A stretch of 64,000 nt of DNA from Tuberibacillus calidus DSM 17572 (lineage in GTDB: Bacteria > Bacillota > Bacilli > Bacillales > Sporolactobacillaceae), in the NCBI RefSeq assembly GCF_000430685.1, contig NZ_KE387194.1, positions 51,541-115,540 of the forward strand, written 5' to 3'. Made by a program: the position numbers and the translations under genes. This document shows, piece by piece, positions 1 to 9,651 of the stretch (the first letter of the stretch is position 1; every line of letters starts with the position of its first letter). The notes below the pieces were generated by a model. That model worked only from the letters and a program-made list of their open reading frames with translations. It ran no database searches and had not been told where the DNA came from.

Positions 1-1
1 C

Positions 2-295
2 GACATGTCTTTATTTGGAAACTTAGGGCCGGAAATTCCGATTCATTTTCAACCCATTAGTGATGTCGAGACGTATATTGATCCAAAAATTGAAGAAAAA
101 GGATTGAATGTTGTTCAAATTCAACTTGTCATCCATGTTAAAGTTAGCGTGCGGATTGTGATGCCTTTTGCCACTAAAACTTCAGTCATTAGACAAGATC
201 TTCCCGTTGCCGAAATGACGTACACCGGTGACATCCCCAAGTATATCAATGGGAAACCTGTTGACCGCACATCGAAAACTCCAACCAATGAGTGA
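2..295 (+). CDS. yunB: Sporulation protein YunB, C-terminal part (cut by window edge)
   Basis: Only the last ~97 residues are present; the reading frame runs in from the left edge and stops at TGA 293-295. The segment GNLGPEIPIHF, then SDVETYI, then IVMPFATKT matches what I recall of the C-terminal half of YunB, a sporulation protein of the mother cell (sigma-E regulon in B. subtilis, known from the family). YunB normally has an N-terminal membrane anchor, which lies outside the window. The gene is followed by a hairpin terminator that belongs to the dispersed ~71-bp repeat family. Assignment rests on remembered similarity; the molecular role of the family is not well defined. Confidence 0.75.
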   Translation, partial: DMSLFGNLGPEIPIHFQPISDVETYIDPKIEEKGLNVVQIQLVIHVKVSVRIVMPFATKTSVIRQDLPVAEMTYTGDIPKYINGKPVDRTSKTPTNE

Positions 296-315
296 ATCTC
301 GATGAAATACCACAC

Positions 316-358
316 GGCTCTGCCTCCGCCTAAAAGGCCCAGCAGAGCCAATTTTTTA
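316..358 (+). terminator. Hairpin terminator after yunB, also a copy of the ~71-bp dispersed repeat
   Basis: GGCTCTGC at 316-323 pairs with GCAGAGCC at 342-349 and is followed by ATTTTTTATT. The loop contains the CGCCTAAAAGGC core shared with repeat copies at about 5.9, 29.0, 32.6, 37.7 and 55.1 kb, so the terminator seems to be supplied by the repeat. Confidence 0.75.
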
Positions 359-435
359 TTGCGCAATAATGGCCGTATAGTTAAGCCCTTAGATTGGGAT
401 AATAAGGTAATCGAAAGGCGAAGGAGGAATTTTCA

Positions 436-1956
436 TTGTCGGAATTACTCATGCCAAAAGAACCGCATTCTTATTGGCGGGAATCGGTGGATATACCAAG
501 CTTTGAACCGCTGAAAGAGGATTTGGAAGTCGATGTCGTTGTGGTCGGCGGCGGATTGACTGGCATTGTTTCGGCTTATCTTCTGATTCAGGAAGGATTG
601 TCCGTCGCTCTGATTGAGGCCAGTCGGGTATTGAACGGCACAACCGGCCATACGACCGCCAAAATTACGGCGCAACATCAACTGTTTTATCACGAAATGA
701 TCCAGCATATGGGGAAAACCAAAGCCCGGCTTTATTACGAAGCAAACAAAAAAGCGATGGATTTTTATCAAGAAACCGCCAAGAAACTTAACATCGATTG
801 CGATTTGTCCGTTCAGGATGCTTATGTGTACGCAACAACCGATACGTCCGTCACGAAATTGGAAAAGGAGTATGAGGCCTATACGACCTTGGGCATCCCA
901 GGGGAACTTGTCGACCAAATTCCTTTCCCTTTAAAGATTAAACGCGCCTTAGTCATGAAAAACCAATTACAATGCCATCCGCTAAAATTCCTTGTCCCAC
1001 TTTTAAACGATTTCGTTAAAAAGGGCGGTAAGGTGTATGAAGGAACGATGGCAGTCGATGTTGAGAAAAATAAAAAGCCGACGGTCATTACTCGAGATGG
1101 TCGGCGTTTGACGTGTCAATGGGTGGTTTCCGCGTCGCATTTCCCCTTTTATGAATGGCAAGGCCTTTATTTTACAAGGATGTATGCGTCCCGTGCTTAT
1201 GTTCTTGCCGTAAAAACCGAAAAACCGTACCCCGGCGGCATGTACATTAACGCTGAAAGCCCATCGCGGTCGCTCCGAAGCGCCAAGATTGACGGTGAAG
1301 AGATGGTGCTTGTCGTTGGTGAGGACCATAAAACGGGTCAAGGCCTGGATACAAGCATTCACTATGAAAAATTAGCGCAATTCGGCGAAAAAGTTTTAGG
1401 CATTAAAGAGATAAAATATAAATGGTCGGCACAAGACCTTTTTACGATTGATAAAGTTCCCTATATCGGTGAGATCACGCAAAGTTATCCGAATATCCTC
1501 GTTGCGACCGGCTACAAAAAGTGGGGGATGACTTCCGGCGTTGTCGCCGCTCATATTATGAAGGACATTATTTTGGATCGGGACAACCCTTATCGCAAGG
1601 TATTTGCGCCAAACCGCTTTTACGCCGACCCCAGCTTGAAAGAATTTTTGTTGCTAAACGGTGATGCCGCCAAGCATTTGATTCAGGGGAAACTGGATGT
1701 CATCGATCGGTCACCTGAAGAACTCGGTCCATCGGAAGGCGGTGTGGTTCTTTATAAAGGGGGACGGAGAGGCGCGTTTCGTGATGAAGATGGAAAATTA
1801 TATATCGTCGACACAACATGCACGCATATGGGCTGTGAATTGGAATGGAACAGCGGCGACCGCTCATGGGATTGCCCTTGCCACGGCTCACGGTTTAACT
1901 ATAAAGGTGAAATTTTAGAAGGGCCTGCAGAAAAACCGCTTAAACGATTGGAATAA
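436..1956 (+). CDS. FAD-dependent oxidoreductase with C-terminal Rieske [2Fe-2S] domain
   Basis: 506-residue fusion of an amino-acid-oxidase (DAO)-type FAD domain and a Rieske domain. The dinucleotide-binding GGGLTG motif lies near residue 38, preceded by a beta strand of valines. At the C terminus, C462-x-H464 and C480-x-x-H483 give the full set of Rieske ligands for a 2Fe-2S cluster. Proteins of this layout occur in Bacillus (YhfW type); the substrate is unknown. The start is TTG at 436, chosen because AAGGAGG at 421-427 sits 8 bases upstream; the first ATG (451) is too far. A gene for a 114-residue protein follows after 27 bases, suggesting cotranscription. No signal peptide is seen, so it is probably cytoplasmic. 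Confidence 0.88.
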   Translation: MSELLMPKEPHSYWRESVDIPSFEPLKEDLEVDVVVVGGGLTGIVSAYLLIQEGLSVALIEASRVLNGTTGHTTAKITAQHQLFYHEMIQHMGKTKARLYYEANKKAMDFYQETAKKLNIDCDLSVQDAYVYATTDTSVTKLEKEYEAYTTLGIPGELVDQIPFPLKIKRALVMKNQLQCHPLKFLVPLLNDFVKKGGKVYEGTMAVDVEKNKKPTVITRDGRRLTCQWVVSASHFPFYEWQGLYFTRMYASRAYVLAVKTEKPYPGGMYINAESPSRSLRSAKIDGEEMVLVVGEDHKTGQGLDTSIHYEKLAQFGEKVLGIKEIKYKWSAQDLFTIDKVPYIGEITQSYPNILVATGYKKWGMTSGVVAAHIMKDIILDRDNPYRKVFAPNRFYADPSLKEFLLLNGDAAKHLIQGKLDVIDRSPEELGPSEGGVVLYKGGRRGAFRDEDGKLYIVDTTCTHMGCELEWNSGDRSWDCPCHGSRFNYKGEILEGPAEKPLKRLE

Positions 1957-1983
1957 TAGGTCGTCCAAAGGGGTGAATCATCT

Positions 1984-2328
1984 ATGGAGGAGAACCAAGA
2001 AAAAGTCATCGAAGAGCTCAAAAAAGTATTGCAGCAATGGATCGGCCGGAGAATTCTCGTGACAAAGGAAGAAAACGGAGATTTAGATCAAACGGTGATT
2101 GACCTCGAGCGTTTCAATGAGGAAGTGTATAACCATACCGATGAATATTTGCCAAAAACCGCGGTGCAACTGATCGGAAGCGGCCAGACATTAACGAACG
2201 ACTCTCAAGCCGCCCTCCCTTATGCCTCCTTTGATATTCCAATCGAAGAAGCTTTAGAGTTGCATTGCGATGCAGAGGGTGTGTTTTTCCGCACGGCCCG
2301 AGCCGTGTATACATTAACCCCAATATAA
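1984..2328 (+). CDS. Conserved-looking hypothetical protein, 114 aa
   Basis: I do not recognise this protein. It starts at ATG 1984 behind AAAGGGGTGA (1967-1976). It is soluble and acidic, begins with a charged helical stretch (about residues 1-20), and has no signal peptide, membrane segment or cysteine motif. It lies 27 bases after the FAD/Rieske oxidoreductase on the same strand and may be cotranscribed with it, so a role connected to that enzyme is possible but unsupported by any motif. Codon use resembles its neighbours, so it is probably a real gene. Confidence 0.65.
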   Translation: MEENQEKVIEELKKVLQQWIGRRILVTKEENGDLDQTVIDLERFNEEVYNHTDEYLPKTAVQLIGSGQTLTNDSQAALPYASFDIPIEEALELHCDAEGVFFRTARAVYTLTPI

Positions 2329-2460
2329 GAAGAGGTGACGGAGGTCAACCTCTTCTTTGTTTGTATTTGTCGAAAAGTATTTATAAACTTTTCTATATAC
2401 TGTTATATAATAGGGAACATAAATATAATCTGTATTGGTACAATGGAAGGAGGTAAAACC

Positions 2461-2619
2461 GTGGATTGCCCAATGTGTAATGGAAACGGCGAAATCGCCT
2501 GTTCAAACTGCACTGGCAACAGGGGTGACCATTGCACACCGTGTGATGGCTGCCGTGGAGAAGGCTTTGTGGTATGTTTACACTGCAATGGGACCGGCTA
2601 CTTAGAGTATGGATTTTAA
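2461..2619 (+). CDS. 52-aa zinc-finger mini-protein with DnaJ-like CxxCxGxG motifs
   Basis: Begins at GTG 2461 after GGAGGT (2449-2454). The whole protein consists of cysteine motifs: [22 protein letters not shown] and CLHCNGTG, with a second CxxCRGEG reading inside the third. This is the pattern of the DnaJ cysteine-rich domain, which binds two zinc ions, but no J domain is present. Such free-standing fingers are seen as small proteins in Bacillales; their partners are unknown. Its end overlaps the first possible start of aceB (2609) by 11 bases. An AT-rich stretch with TATAAT at 2406-2411 may be its promoter. Confidence 0.7.
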   Translation: MDCPMCNGNGEIACSNCTGNRGDHCTPCDGCRGEGFVVCLHCNGTGYLEYGF

Positions 2620-2644
2620 TCTGTTGGAAAAGGAGAGATATGGG

Positions 2645-4225
2645 TTGAAACACATGCCAACAACCGACAGCCGCGCCATCGACTGCGAACTTATCACGAA
2701 AGAAGCCGCGGTTTTTATGGGGAAATTACATCGACGTTTTGAGGGCCGGAGAAGACAATTATTGGAATTTCGTAAAAAACGGCAAGAGGCGTTCGACCGC
2801 GGACATTTACCGGATTTTCTTGAAGAAACAAAAGCCATTCGGGAAACCGATTGGACGGTTTCACCGGTTCCGCACGATTTGGAAGATCGTCGCGTTGAAA
2901 TTACCGGGCCTGCCAGTGATGCCAAAATGGTCATCAATGCCCTTAATTCGGGGGCTAAAGTGTATATGGCAGATTTTGAAGATGCACTTACCCCCGCTTT
3001 TGATAACCTCCTAAAGGGGCAAAAAAATTTATATGAAGCCATTCGCGGCCGTCTGACATGGACCGCCGAAAACGGCAAGCGCTATCAATTAAATGAAAAG
3101 AGAGCGACTTTGGTCGTACGGCCAAGAGGTTGGCATCTCGTTGAAAAACATTTTTTAGTGGATGATGAGCCGATATCAGCGGGTTTATTTGACTTTGGGT
3201 TGTACTTTTTTCTGAATGCGAAAACGCTGCTGAAGAATGGCTCCGGCCCCTACTTTTACTTGCCAAAGCTAGAGAGTCATTTAGAAGCGCGGTTATGGAA
3301 CGACTGTTTTCTTTTTTCTGAAGATGAACTTGGCATTCCACGCGGCACGATCAAAGCCACGGTTTTAATAGAAACCATTCCCGCTGTTTTCGAGGCAGAT
3401 GAAATTTTATACGAATTAAAAGAACATAGCGCAGGCTTGAATTGCGGCCGTTGGGACTACATTTTCAGTGTCATTAAAAAATTCCGCTGCAACGAACGCT
3501 TTATTTTTCCTGACCGCTCGCAAGTCACCATGGAAGCGCCTTTTATGCGGGCATATACGAATTATATTGTCAAAACTTGCCACCACCGAGGTATTCATGC
3601 GATTGGCGGCATGGCTGCACAAATTCCCGTAAAAAACGACCCGGAAGCAAATCATGTGGCATTGGAGAAAGTCTACAAAGACAAAAAACGCGAAGTGCTC
3701 GATGGCTTCGATGGCAGTTGGGTGGCACATCCGGGATTGGTTGAAGGGGTCATGAAGGTTTTTGATGAGCATATGCCAAATGCCAACCAGATTGAGCGCC
3801 AACGCGACGATCTCAAAGTATCGGCTGCGGATTTATTGTCAGTACCAGAGGGCACGATTACCGAGGAAGGGCTGCGGTTGAACATCACTGTGGCCATTCA
3901 ATATATGGAAGCTTGGCTGAGCGGGCGTGGGGCTGTGCCGCTATACCATTTGATGGAAGATGCGGCAACGGCAGAAATTTCTCGAGCGCAAGTCTGGCAA
4001 TGGATCCACCATCCGGCAGGCGTTCTCGAAGACGGAAGAAAAGTCACATTAGCGTTAGTACTGGAGCTGATGGAGGAAGAGTGTCAGAAAATAAAAAATG
4101 ACCTTGGAGCGGATCGCTTTGAAACCGGGAAATTTTCGGAAGCCATTGGCCTTTTCAAAACATTGATTGAGAAGGATGAATTCACGGAATTTTTCACACT
4201 TCCAGGGTACGATCTTTTGGAATAA
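2645..4225 (+). CDS. aceB: Malate synthase A
   Basis: Condenses glyoxylate with acetyl-CoA to malate, second step of the glyoxylate shunt. The family signature appears as [15 protein letters not shown] around residue 260-275, and the conserved [19 protein letters not shown] and MADFEDA segments of the N-terminal half are present. Length (526 aa) fits malate synthase A. I prefer the TTG at 2645 because AGGAGAG (2631-2637) lies 7 bases upstream; an in-frame ATG at 2609, inside the preceding mini-protein gene, would add 12 residues. aceA follows on the same strand after 80 bases. With aceA, acsA and the fad genes elsewhere in this window, the organism can live on acetate or fatty acids. Confidence 0.96.
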   Translation: MKHMPTTDSRAIDCELITKEAAVFMGKLHRRFEGRRRQLLEFRKKRQEAFDRGHLPDFLEETKAIRETDWTVSPVPHDLEDRRVEITGPASDAKMVINALNSGAKVYMADFEDALTPAFDNLLKGQKNLYEAIRGRLTWTAENGKRYQLNEKRATLVVRPRGWHLVEKHFLVDDEPISAGLFDFGLYFFLNAKTLLKNGSGPYFYLPKLESHLEARLWNDCFLFSEDELGIPRGTIKATVLIETIPAVFEADEILYELKEHSAGLNCGRWDYIFSVIKKFRCNERFIFPDRSQVTMEAPFMRAYTNYIVKTCHHRGIHAIGGMAAQIPVKNDPEANHVALEKVYKDKKREVLDGFDGSWVAHPGLVEGVMKVFDEHMPNANQIERQRDDLKVSAADLLSVPEGTITEEGLRLNITVAIQYMEAWLSGRGAVPLYHLMEDAATAEISRAQVWQWIHHPAGVLEDGRKVTLALVLELMEEECQKIKNDLGADRFETGKFSEAIGLFKTLIEKDEFTEFFTLPGYDLLE

Positions 4226-4305
4226 CGGCGCATGTGCCCAGAATGCACAAATGTTCACCCTAAGAGGCTTTGATGACGGGGTTTAAAAAAGGGGAGGAGA
4301 AAGGT

Positions 4306-5580
4306 ATGACTAAAGTGGAACAAATTCAAAAGTTAAAGGAAGAATGGAAGTCCGAACGTTGGCAGGGGATCGTCCGACCTTACAGCGCTGAAGATGTCGT
4401 GAAGCTGCGCGGTTCCGTTCTGATTGAACATACTTTGGCACGCCGCGGTGCCGAGCGGTTTTGGGAACTAATTAATAAGGAAGATTATGTACACGCGCTC
4501 GGGGCGTTGACGGGAAACCAAGCCGTGCAGCAAGTCAAAGCGGGTTTGAAAGCGATCTACGTCAGCGGTTGGCAGGTGGCGGCTGATGCGAATGTGGCGG
4601 GACACATGTATCCCGACCAGAGCTTGTACCCGGCTAACAGTGTGCCTCAAGTGGTTAAGCGGATCAATCAAGCGTTAGAGCGTGCCGACCAGATTGATCA
4701 CATTGACGGTAAAGAAGGCAATGACTGGCTCGTCCCAATTGTGGCGGATGCCGAGGCCGGTTTTGGCGGGGCTTTAAACGTTTTTGAAATCATGAAAGCG
4801 ATGATCGAAGCAGGTGCCGCCGCGGTTCATTTGGAAGACCAACTTTCCTCAGAGAAAAAGTGCGGTCATCTTGGCGGGAAAGTGCTTTTGCCGACACGGC
4901 AAGCCGTCCGCCATTTGATTGCTGCCCGCCTTGCCGCGGATGTTTTGAATGTGCCGACGGTCCTTATTGCCAGAACCGATGCCCATGCGGCTCAGCTTTT
5001 AACAAGTGATGTCGACCCGTATGATCATCCATTTTTAACCGGGAAACGCTCAACAGAAGGTTTTTATTATACCAGATCCGGCATTAATCAAGCGATCGCC
5101 CGGGGTCTTGCCTATGCGCCCTATGCGGATTTGGTTTGGTGTGAAACCTCAGAGCCGAATTTAGAAGAAGCGAAACGATTTGCTGAGGCGATTCATAAAA
5201 AATTCCCTGGGAAATTACTTGCTTACAACTGCTCACCGTCGTTTAACTGGAAAAAGAAATTGGATGATCAAACCATTGACCATTTCCAAGAACAATTAGG
5301 TAAGATGGGGTATAAATTCCAATTTGTCACGCTTGCTGGCTTTCATGCGCTTAACCACAGCATGTTTCAATTGGCGCTCGATTATCGCGACCGCGGAATG
5401 GCGGCGTATTCTGATTTTCAACAAGCGGAATTTGCCAGTGAAGCGAAAGGATACACGGCAACGAAACATCAACATGAAGTCGGCACGGGGTATTTTGATG
5501 AGGTGTCGAATATTGTCTCCGGTGGAACCAGTTCCACCACAGCGCTTAAAGGTTCCACCGAAGAAGAGCAATTTGTGTAA
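4306..5580 (+). CDS. aceA: Isocitrate lyase
   Basis: Cleaves isocitrate to succinate and glyoxylate, the first step of the glyoxylate shunt; the glyoxylate goes to the malate synthase encoded just upstream. The catalytic signature KKCGHLGGK is present with C186 as the active-site cysteine, and the downstream segments [12 protein letters not shown] and YNCSPSFNW are typical of the family. 424 residues is the usual bacterial length. The start ATG 4306 follows GGGGAGGAGAAAGG; an upstream in-frame ATG at 4270 lacks a ribosome site. It is 80 bases after aceB with no terminator between them, so aceBA is most likely one transcript, ended by the hairpin at 5628-5656. Confidence 0.97.
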   Translation: MTKVEQIQKLKEEWKSERWQGIVRPYSAEDVVKLRGSVLIEHTLARRGAERFWELINKEDYVHALGALTGNQAVQQVKAGLKAIYVSGWQVAADANVAGHMYPDQSLYPANSVPQVVKRINQALERADQIDHIDGKEGNDWLVPIVADAEAGFGGALNVFEIMKAMIEAGAAAVHLEDQLSSEKKCGHLGGKVLLPTRQAVRHLIAARLAADVLNVPTVLIARTDAHAAQLLTSDVDPYDHPFLTGKRSTEGFYYTRSGINQAIARGLAYAPYADLVWCETSEPNLEEAKRFAEAIHKKFPGKLLAYNCSPSFNWKKKLDDQTIDHFQEQLGKMGYKFQFVTLAGFHALNHSMFQLALDYRDRGMAAYSDFQQAEFASEAKGYTATKHQHEVGTGYFDEVSNIVSGGTSSTTALKGSTEEEQFV

Positions 5581-5627
5581 ATGCTCAAATTTAGTGTACG
5601 TTGTTCTGAGGCAAACGGCAAATAAAA

Positions 5628-5656
5628 GGCATCGGTTTCTTGCTGATGTCTTTTTT
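5628..5656 (+). terminator. Rho-independent terminator after aceA
   Basis: GGCATCGG (5628-5635) pairs with CTGATGTC (5643-5650) with two G-U pairs, followed by six T. Confidence 0.7.
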
Positions 5657-6058
5657 CTTTAAGGAAAAGAACGTATAAAAAATCTGGGGTCTACAACAGC
5701 GACGTGAACGGTGGTATTTTCCAAGATTCAATAGCGATAAAAATTAGAGTAAGTGCAATTTGCGCTAGCTTTCCGGGAGGAGTGGCGGTCATGGACTCGC
5801 GGTATTCCAATGGGGAATGGCTATAAAAGATTGCGCAACAGCCAAAAACTCAGTTAAACCCTAAAAAGATTCCGGGTGTATGCCTGGTTTTTTATACTGG
5901 TAAGAAAGGATATCATTTTTAGGCCAACATAAGGGCAACTAAGGTTCTGCCTCTGCCTAAAAGGCTTGGCAAAGCTAATTTTTCTTTACACGCATTGGAA
6001 GGTAATATAATAAATTTAAACTTAAATGAAAATCATTATAAAAAAATTGGGCAAAGGG
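5657..6058. repeat. Gene-free stretch with one copy of the ~71-bp repeat (5894-5985)
   Basis: Between the aceA terminator and the clpE promoter there is no convincing gene. From 5894 to 5985 lies a repeat copy: TACTGGTAAGAAAG, then GGCCAACATAAGGGCAACTA, then the imperfect hairpin GGTTCTGCC...GGCAAAGC with a T-rich tail. A small CCGGG/CCTGG hairpin followed by six T lies at 5871-5893. An 11-codon frame with a good ribosome site (5791-5826) is noted under rejected items. Confidence 0.6.
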
Positions 6059-6059
6059 G

Positions 6060-6180
6060 TTGAAAGTCAAAAAAGGTCAGAGTATAATAAAGGCGTAAGG
6101 TCAAAGATAGTCAAACAACAAGGAAGCTCTAAAAATATTTAGAGCGTTATTTAAAACCATTAAGGTCAAAGAAAGTCAAA
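6060..6180 (+). promoter_or_regulatory. clpE promoter with three CtsR operators
   Basis: A near-consensus sigma-A promoter, TTGAAA (6060-6065) and TATAAT (6083-6088) with 17-bp spacing, is overlaid with CtsR heptad pairs. Box 1 at 6065-6081 (AGTCAAA-AAA-GGTCAGA) fills the -35/-10 spacer. Box 2 at 6099-6115 (GGTCAAA-GAT-AGTCAAA) covers the expected start of transcription. Box 3 at 6164-6180 (GGTCAAA-GAA-AGTCAAA) lies in the leader, with an extra GTCAAAA directly after it. The consensus for CtsR is RGTCAAANANRGTCAAA. ClpE is a known CtsR target, so heat-shock control by CtsR is very likely. Confidence 0.93.
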
Positions 6181-6230
6181 GTCAAAATAAGAAGTGTGAA
6201 AATGAAGCATTGCAGAAGGAGGTTTTTGCT

Positions 6231-8381
6231 ATGCTCTGTGAAAAATGCCATATGAATCCTGCAACGATTGAATTAGATTGGCAAATGAACCATCACCATG
6301 AACATTTGCAACTCTGTCAAGATTGTTACAATAAAATGCGTGCTGAAGCGCCTCAATTGAATCTTTTTGGAGGTTCATCTTTTGATGATCTCTTGAAAGG
6401 CTTTTTCAGCGATGCCCAAGGCGGACAATTCGCAAACGGCACACCGCATGTAATGACGGAATCTCCGCATCGCGGTGGTCGTGGCGGGTTGCTCGATCAA
6501 TTGGGCAAAAACCTAACGGCTGAAGCACAAGCGGGTAAGATTGACCCTGTCATCGGCCGCGAGAAAGAAATTGAACGCGTCATTGAAACATTAAATCGCC
6601 GCAATAAAAACAACCCGGTTTTGATTGGTGATCCGGGTGTTGGTAAAACGGCCATTGCGGAGGGTCTTGCTCTTCGCATTGTAGAAGGAAAAGTCCCGGC
6701 AAAATTAAGGAACAAACAAATTTATGTGCTGGATATGGCAAGCCTTGTTGCGGGTACTGGAATTCGCGGTCAATTTGAACAAAGGATGCAACAATTGATT
6801 CGCGAAATGCAACAACGATCTGACGTGATTGTTTTCATCGATGAAATCCATCAAATTGTCGGAGCAGGCTCTGCCGAAGGATCCCAAGACGCCGGCAACA
6901 TTTTAAAACCGGCTCTAGCTCGCGGCGATATTCAAATCATTGGCGCCACGACCTTAAAAGAATATCGGAAAATCGAAAAAGATGCGGCACTTGAGCGCCG
7001 ATTCCAGCCAATAATTGTCAACGAACCGACGATTGAGCAAGCGATAGCCATTTTGAATGGCCTGAAGAAACGCTACGAGGACTATCATGAAGTCACTTAT
7101 ACTGATGAAGCGATTCGCGCCTGTGTCACACTGTCCAATCGCTATATCCAAGACCGCTATTTGCCAGATAAAGCGATCGACTTGATGGACGAGGCTGGAG
7201 CTAAGCTCAATTTGCGGGCGGCTTCGGAAAATGAAACGGAACTCGAAGCCCAACTTGAAGCGGTGCTAAGGGAAAAAGAAACCGCGACGCGCCAAGAAAA
7301 CTATGAACGCGCGGCCCAGCTTCGCGATGAAGAACAAAGCTTGCGAGCAAAAATTGCCGAAGTTAAAGGACAAAATGCCGGTAAGGCCGTCGTCAATAAA
7401 GCGGATATTGAAGCGCTCATTGAAGAGAAAACCGGCATTCCGGTGCGTCGTTTAGAGAAAAACGAACAAGAAAAAATGAAAAACCTTGAAAGCCGTTTGA
7501 ACGCAAAAGTCATTGGACAAGCGGAAGCCGTTAAAAAAGTGGCGAAAGCGATTCGCCGTAATCGCGCAGGTTTCAGGCGTCACCATCGACCGATCGGCTC
7601 CTTCCTCTTTGTCGGACCGACCGGTGTCGGTAAAACCGAGTTGTCGAAAACGCTGGCGGAAGAACTTTTCGGTGACCGCGAGGCGATGATTCGCTTGGAC
7701 ATGAGTGAATATATGGAAAAACATTCCGTGTCGAAGCTCATCGGTTCGCCGCCCGGTTACGTCGGCCATGAAGAAGCCGGTCAACTGACGGAAAAAGTGC
7801 GCCGCAAACCGTACAGTCTCATCTTGCTTGATGAAGTGGAAAAGGCCCATCCAGACGTCATGAATATGTTCTTGCAAATTCTTGAAGATGGCCGCTTGAC
7901 GGACAGCCAAGGCCGCACCGTAAGTTTTAAAGACACGGTGATCATCATGACATCCAATGCCGGCCAAACCGATGTGAAACCGATCAAAGTCGGATTCGGT
8001 CAAGTGACGGAAGAGGAAAACAAAAACGATCTATTGGATCGCTTGAAAGATTATTTTCGACCGGAATTTCTCAACCGTTTTGACGCTATCGTCGCTTTTT
8101 CAGCGCTCAGTCGTGAAGATCTCAAGCAAATCGTTGAACTGATGTTGAAAGACGTGTATGCGGCGGCGTCTGAGCAAGGCATCACGGTGACCGTTACAGA
8201 TGCGGCTAAGGAAAAATTAGCTGAACTCGGCTATCATCCGGCCTTTGGTGCCCGCCCGTTGCGTCGCGTCATCGAAGAAAAAGTTGAAGATGGCATTGCT
8301 GAGTTGATGATGGAAGAAAATAATGTTAAAGCAGTCGTCGTCGATGTTGACCATGACGATGTCGTTGTAAAAACCGCATAA
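6231..8381 (+). CDS. clpE: ATP-dependent Clp protease ATP-binding subunit ClpE
   Basis: Hsp100 unfoldase that feeds damaged proteins to ClpP and, in B. subtilis, helps disaggregate proteins and remove CtsR after heat shock. The N terminus has the ClpE-specific zinc finger (CEKCHM...LCQDCY), then AAA+ module 1 with Walker A GDPGVGKT near residue 133, a UVR segment ([19 protein letters not shown]) around 360-380, AAA+ module 2 with GPTGVGKT near 463, and the C-terminal ClpB-D2 domain ending in the ARPLRR region. 716 aa matches the family. Start ATG 6231 follows GAAGGAGGT; an upstream TTG at 6210 has no ribosome site. Monocistronic, ending at a strong terminator. Confidence 0.97.
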   Translation: MLCEKCHMNPATIELDWQMNHHHEHLQLCQDCYNKMRAEAPQLNLFGGSSFDDLLKGFFSDAQGGQFANGTPHVMTESPHRGGRGGLLDQLGKNLTAEAQAGKIDPVIGREKEIERVIETLNRRNKNNPVLIGDPGVGKTAIAEGLALRIVEGKVPAKLRNKQIYVLDMASLVAGTGIRGQFEQRMQQLIREMQQRSDVIVFIDEIHQIVGAGSAEGSQDAGNILKPALARGDIQIIGATTLKEYRKIEKDAALERRFQPIIVNEPTIEQAIAILNGLKKRYEDYHEVTYTDEAIRACVTLSNRYIQDRYLPDKAIDLMDEAGAKLNLRAASENETELEAQLEAVLREKETATRQENYERAAQLRDEEQSLRAKIAEVKGQNAGKAVVNKADIEALIEEKTGIPVRRLEKNEQEKMKNLESRLNAKVIGQAEAVKKVAKAIRRNRAGFRRHHRPIGSFLFVGPTGVGKTELSKTLAEELFGDREAMIRLDMSEYMEKHSVSKLIGSPPGYVGHEEAGQLTEKVRRKPYSLILLDEVEKAHPDVMNMFLQILEDGRLTDSQGRTVSFKDTVIIMTSNAGQTDVKPIKVGFGQVTEEENKNDLLDRLKDYFRPEFLNRFDAIVAFSALSREDLKQIVELMLKDVYAAASEQGITVTVTDAAKEKLAELGYHPAFGARPLRRVIEEKVEDGIAELMMEENNVKAVVVDVDHDDVVVKTA

Positions 8382-8386
8382 AGAGA

Positions 8387-8443
8387 GGTGGACTTGAAAG
8401 AACCTGGCCATAAAAGGACGGGTTCTCCGGGTCCACCTTTTTT
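8387..8443 (+). terminator. Rho-independent terminator after clpE
   Basis: GGTGGAC (8387-8393) pairs with GTCCACC (8431-8437), followed by TTTTTT. The loop holds a second small stem. Confidence 0.85.
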
Positions 8444-8579
8444 AGTCTAAATAGAAGAAATAGTGCGGAGCAGGCAGGACCATTGGCATGTTTTAAAGGA
8501 TTTGGAAATGAAGGATTTTCCTCCGGAATAAAAATAAATATATAATGGTAGTGTCAGCGGGTTGGGAGGGAAGTCCTTT

Positions 8580-8852
8580 ATGGAAATAACGGTCCCCTAT
8601 ATACTCATTCGAGTCGTCATCGGCATCATCTTATGTATTATTGCCGGAATCTTGCAGTACCGATTCCGCAACATTAATCTTATTTATTTTCTGCTCGTTC
8701 TGTTTGTGATCGGCGGAATTGTTTGCCTGATTCTTGCCGATGAAATTCTCTACATACTGTTAACCATTTATTTTATCTTTACAACAGCCGCCTGCGCCTT
8801 TATTCGATTCATTCGCTTCATAAGAGACTATCGGAGAAAAAAAGCAAAATAA
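8580..8852 (+). CDS. Small membrane protein, 90 aa, three predicted membrane helices
   Basis: I do not recognise the family. The protein is almost entirely hydrophobic: helices at about residues 5-25, 33-52 and 55-75, then a basic tail (RFIRFIRDYRRKKAK) that should stay in the cytoplasm. The ATG at 8580 is preceded by GGGAGG (8565-8570). TATAAT at 8541-8546 could be the -10 element of its own promoter, with no clear -35. It is followed by a hairpin shared with the convergent restriction gene. Confidence 0.6.
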   Translation: MEITVPYILIRVVIGIILCIIAGILQYRFRNINLIYFLLVLFVIGGIVCLILADEILYILLTIYFIFTTAACAFIRFIRFIRDYRRKKAK

Positions 8853-8858
8853 CGAAGA

Positions 8859-8886
8859 AAGAGGACTCGGATGATCGGTCCTCTTT
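8859..8886. terminator. Bidirectional terminator between the membrane protein and the restriction gene
   Basis: AAGAGGAC (8859-8866) pairs with GTCCTCTT (8879-8886); A/T runs on both sides allow termination in both directions. Confidence 0.75.
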
Positions 8887-8892
8887 TCACTT

Positions 8893-9651
8893 TCAACCTA
8901 TGACCGCCTTTTGGGCACCGAGGATGAGGCTGTTATCATTTCGTTCTTTTGCGGCTAAAATTTTTTCATAAAGCTCCTCGGCATGGCATTCATAGATGGA
9001 AAATTCATCAATGTTTTCATGGTTAAGATGGAGCTGCCCTTCGCCAACATTGCCGCGGTGCTGGCCGGTTGAATAGTAAGGATTCATCTCCACTTCTTTT
9101 GATGAAAGCACCCAATAACGAATGACATCCCGCCAAACAGCGATCCAAACAAAAACATCACAGCAACCGGGCTTGATTTGCTGGAAGTTCATGTTAAACG
9201 GAAGGGGAGAGTTTGACGACAGAGCCTTAACATACAAAGGTTCCTTGCTGTTGAAATCCACCGCTCTCGATGCTTTCACTTCGATTTTAATGTTTTCCAA
9301 GAAGAAATCATACTGGCCCGAGTAGTTTGGATCTAGCTTCTTGGACGGTTTTTTCAATTGAGGCACAAGCTCATGTAGATAATTTTGGGCCCATTTTTCA
9401 CCAAAGCCCCGCGGGGCACTGATTTCAAAAATCCCAAGATAGCGGTTGTTTTCAATGTAGTTTTTCCGAAGTTCATAGTAATCCGCAAGAGACAGCTTCC
9501 CTTTTCCGATTAACGTCGCGATCATATATTCGAATGCATTGAACGGAAAAACCGATTCCAATTGCCGCATTTGTTCTGCAATCTCTTCATGCTCATCAAG
9601 TTCGGCGATTAGTGATTCCAGCTTTTTTCTTAAGTTGTCCAAAGGCTTCAC
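8893..9651 (-). CDS. Putative type II restriction endonuclease (PD-(D/E)XK fold)
   Basis: 252-residue protein encoded directly after a DNA adenine methylase, with its ATG overlapping the methylase stop by four bases (ATGA), so the two are translationally coupled. The central segment GQYDFFLENIKIEVKAS supplies D115, E124 and K126 in the spacing of a PD-(D/E)XK nuclease core, preceded by a helical N-terminal domain. I cannot assign a named family or recognition site. The identification rests on the catalytic-core pattern and on the methylase partner. An endonuclease-methylase pair protects against incoming DNA and is often transferred horizontally. Confidence 0.75.
   Translation of the reverse strand: MKPLDNLRKKLESLIAELDEHEEIAEQMRQLESVFPFNAFEYMIATLIGKGKLSLADYYELRKNYIENNRYLGIFEISAPRGFGEKWAQNYLHELVPQLKKPSKKLDPNYSGQYDFFLENIKIEVKASRAVDFNSKEPLYVKALSSNSPLPFNMNFQQIKPGCCDVFVWIAVWRDVIRYWVLSSKEVEMNPYYSTGQHRGNVGEGQLHLNHENIDEFSIYECHAEELYEKILAAKERNDNSLILGAQKAVIG

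Noticed and set aside
5791..5826. 11-residue frame MDSRYSNGEWL with a good GGGAGGAG site
   Set aside because: Could be a leader peptide or remnant, but nothing downstream is within coupling distance and there is no other support.
7452..8003. 183-codon open frame antisense to clpE
   Set aside because: Shadow of the second AAA+ module; no start signals.
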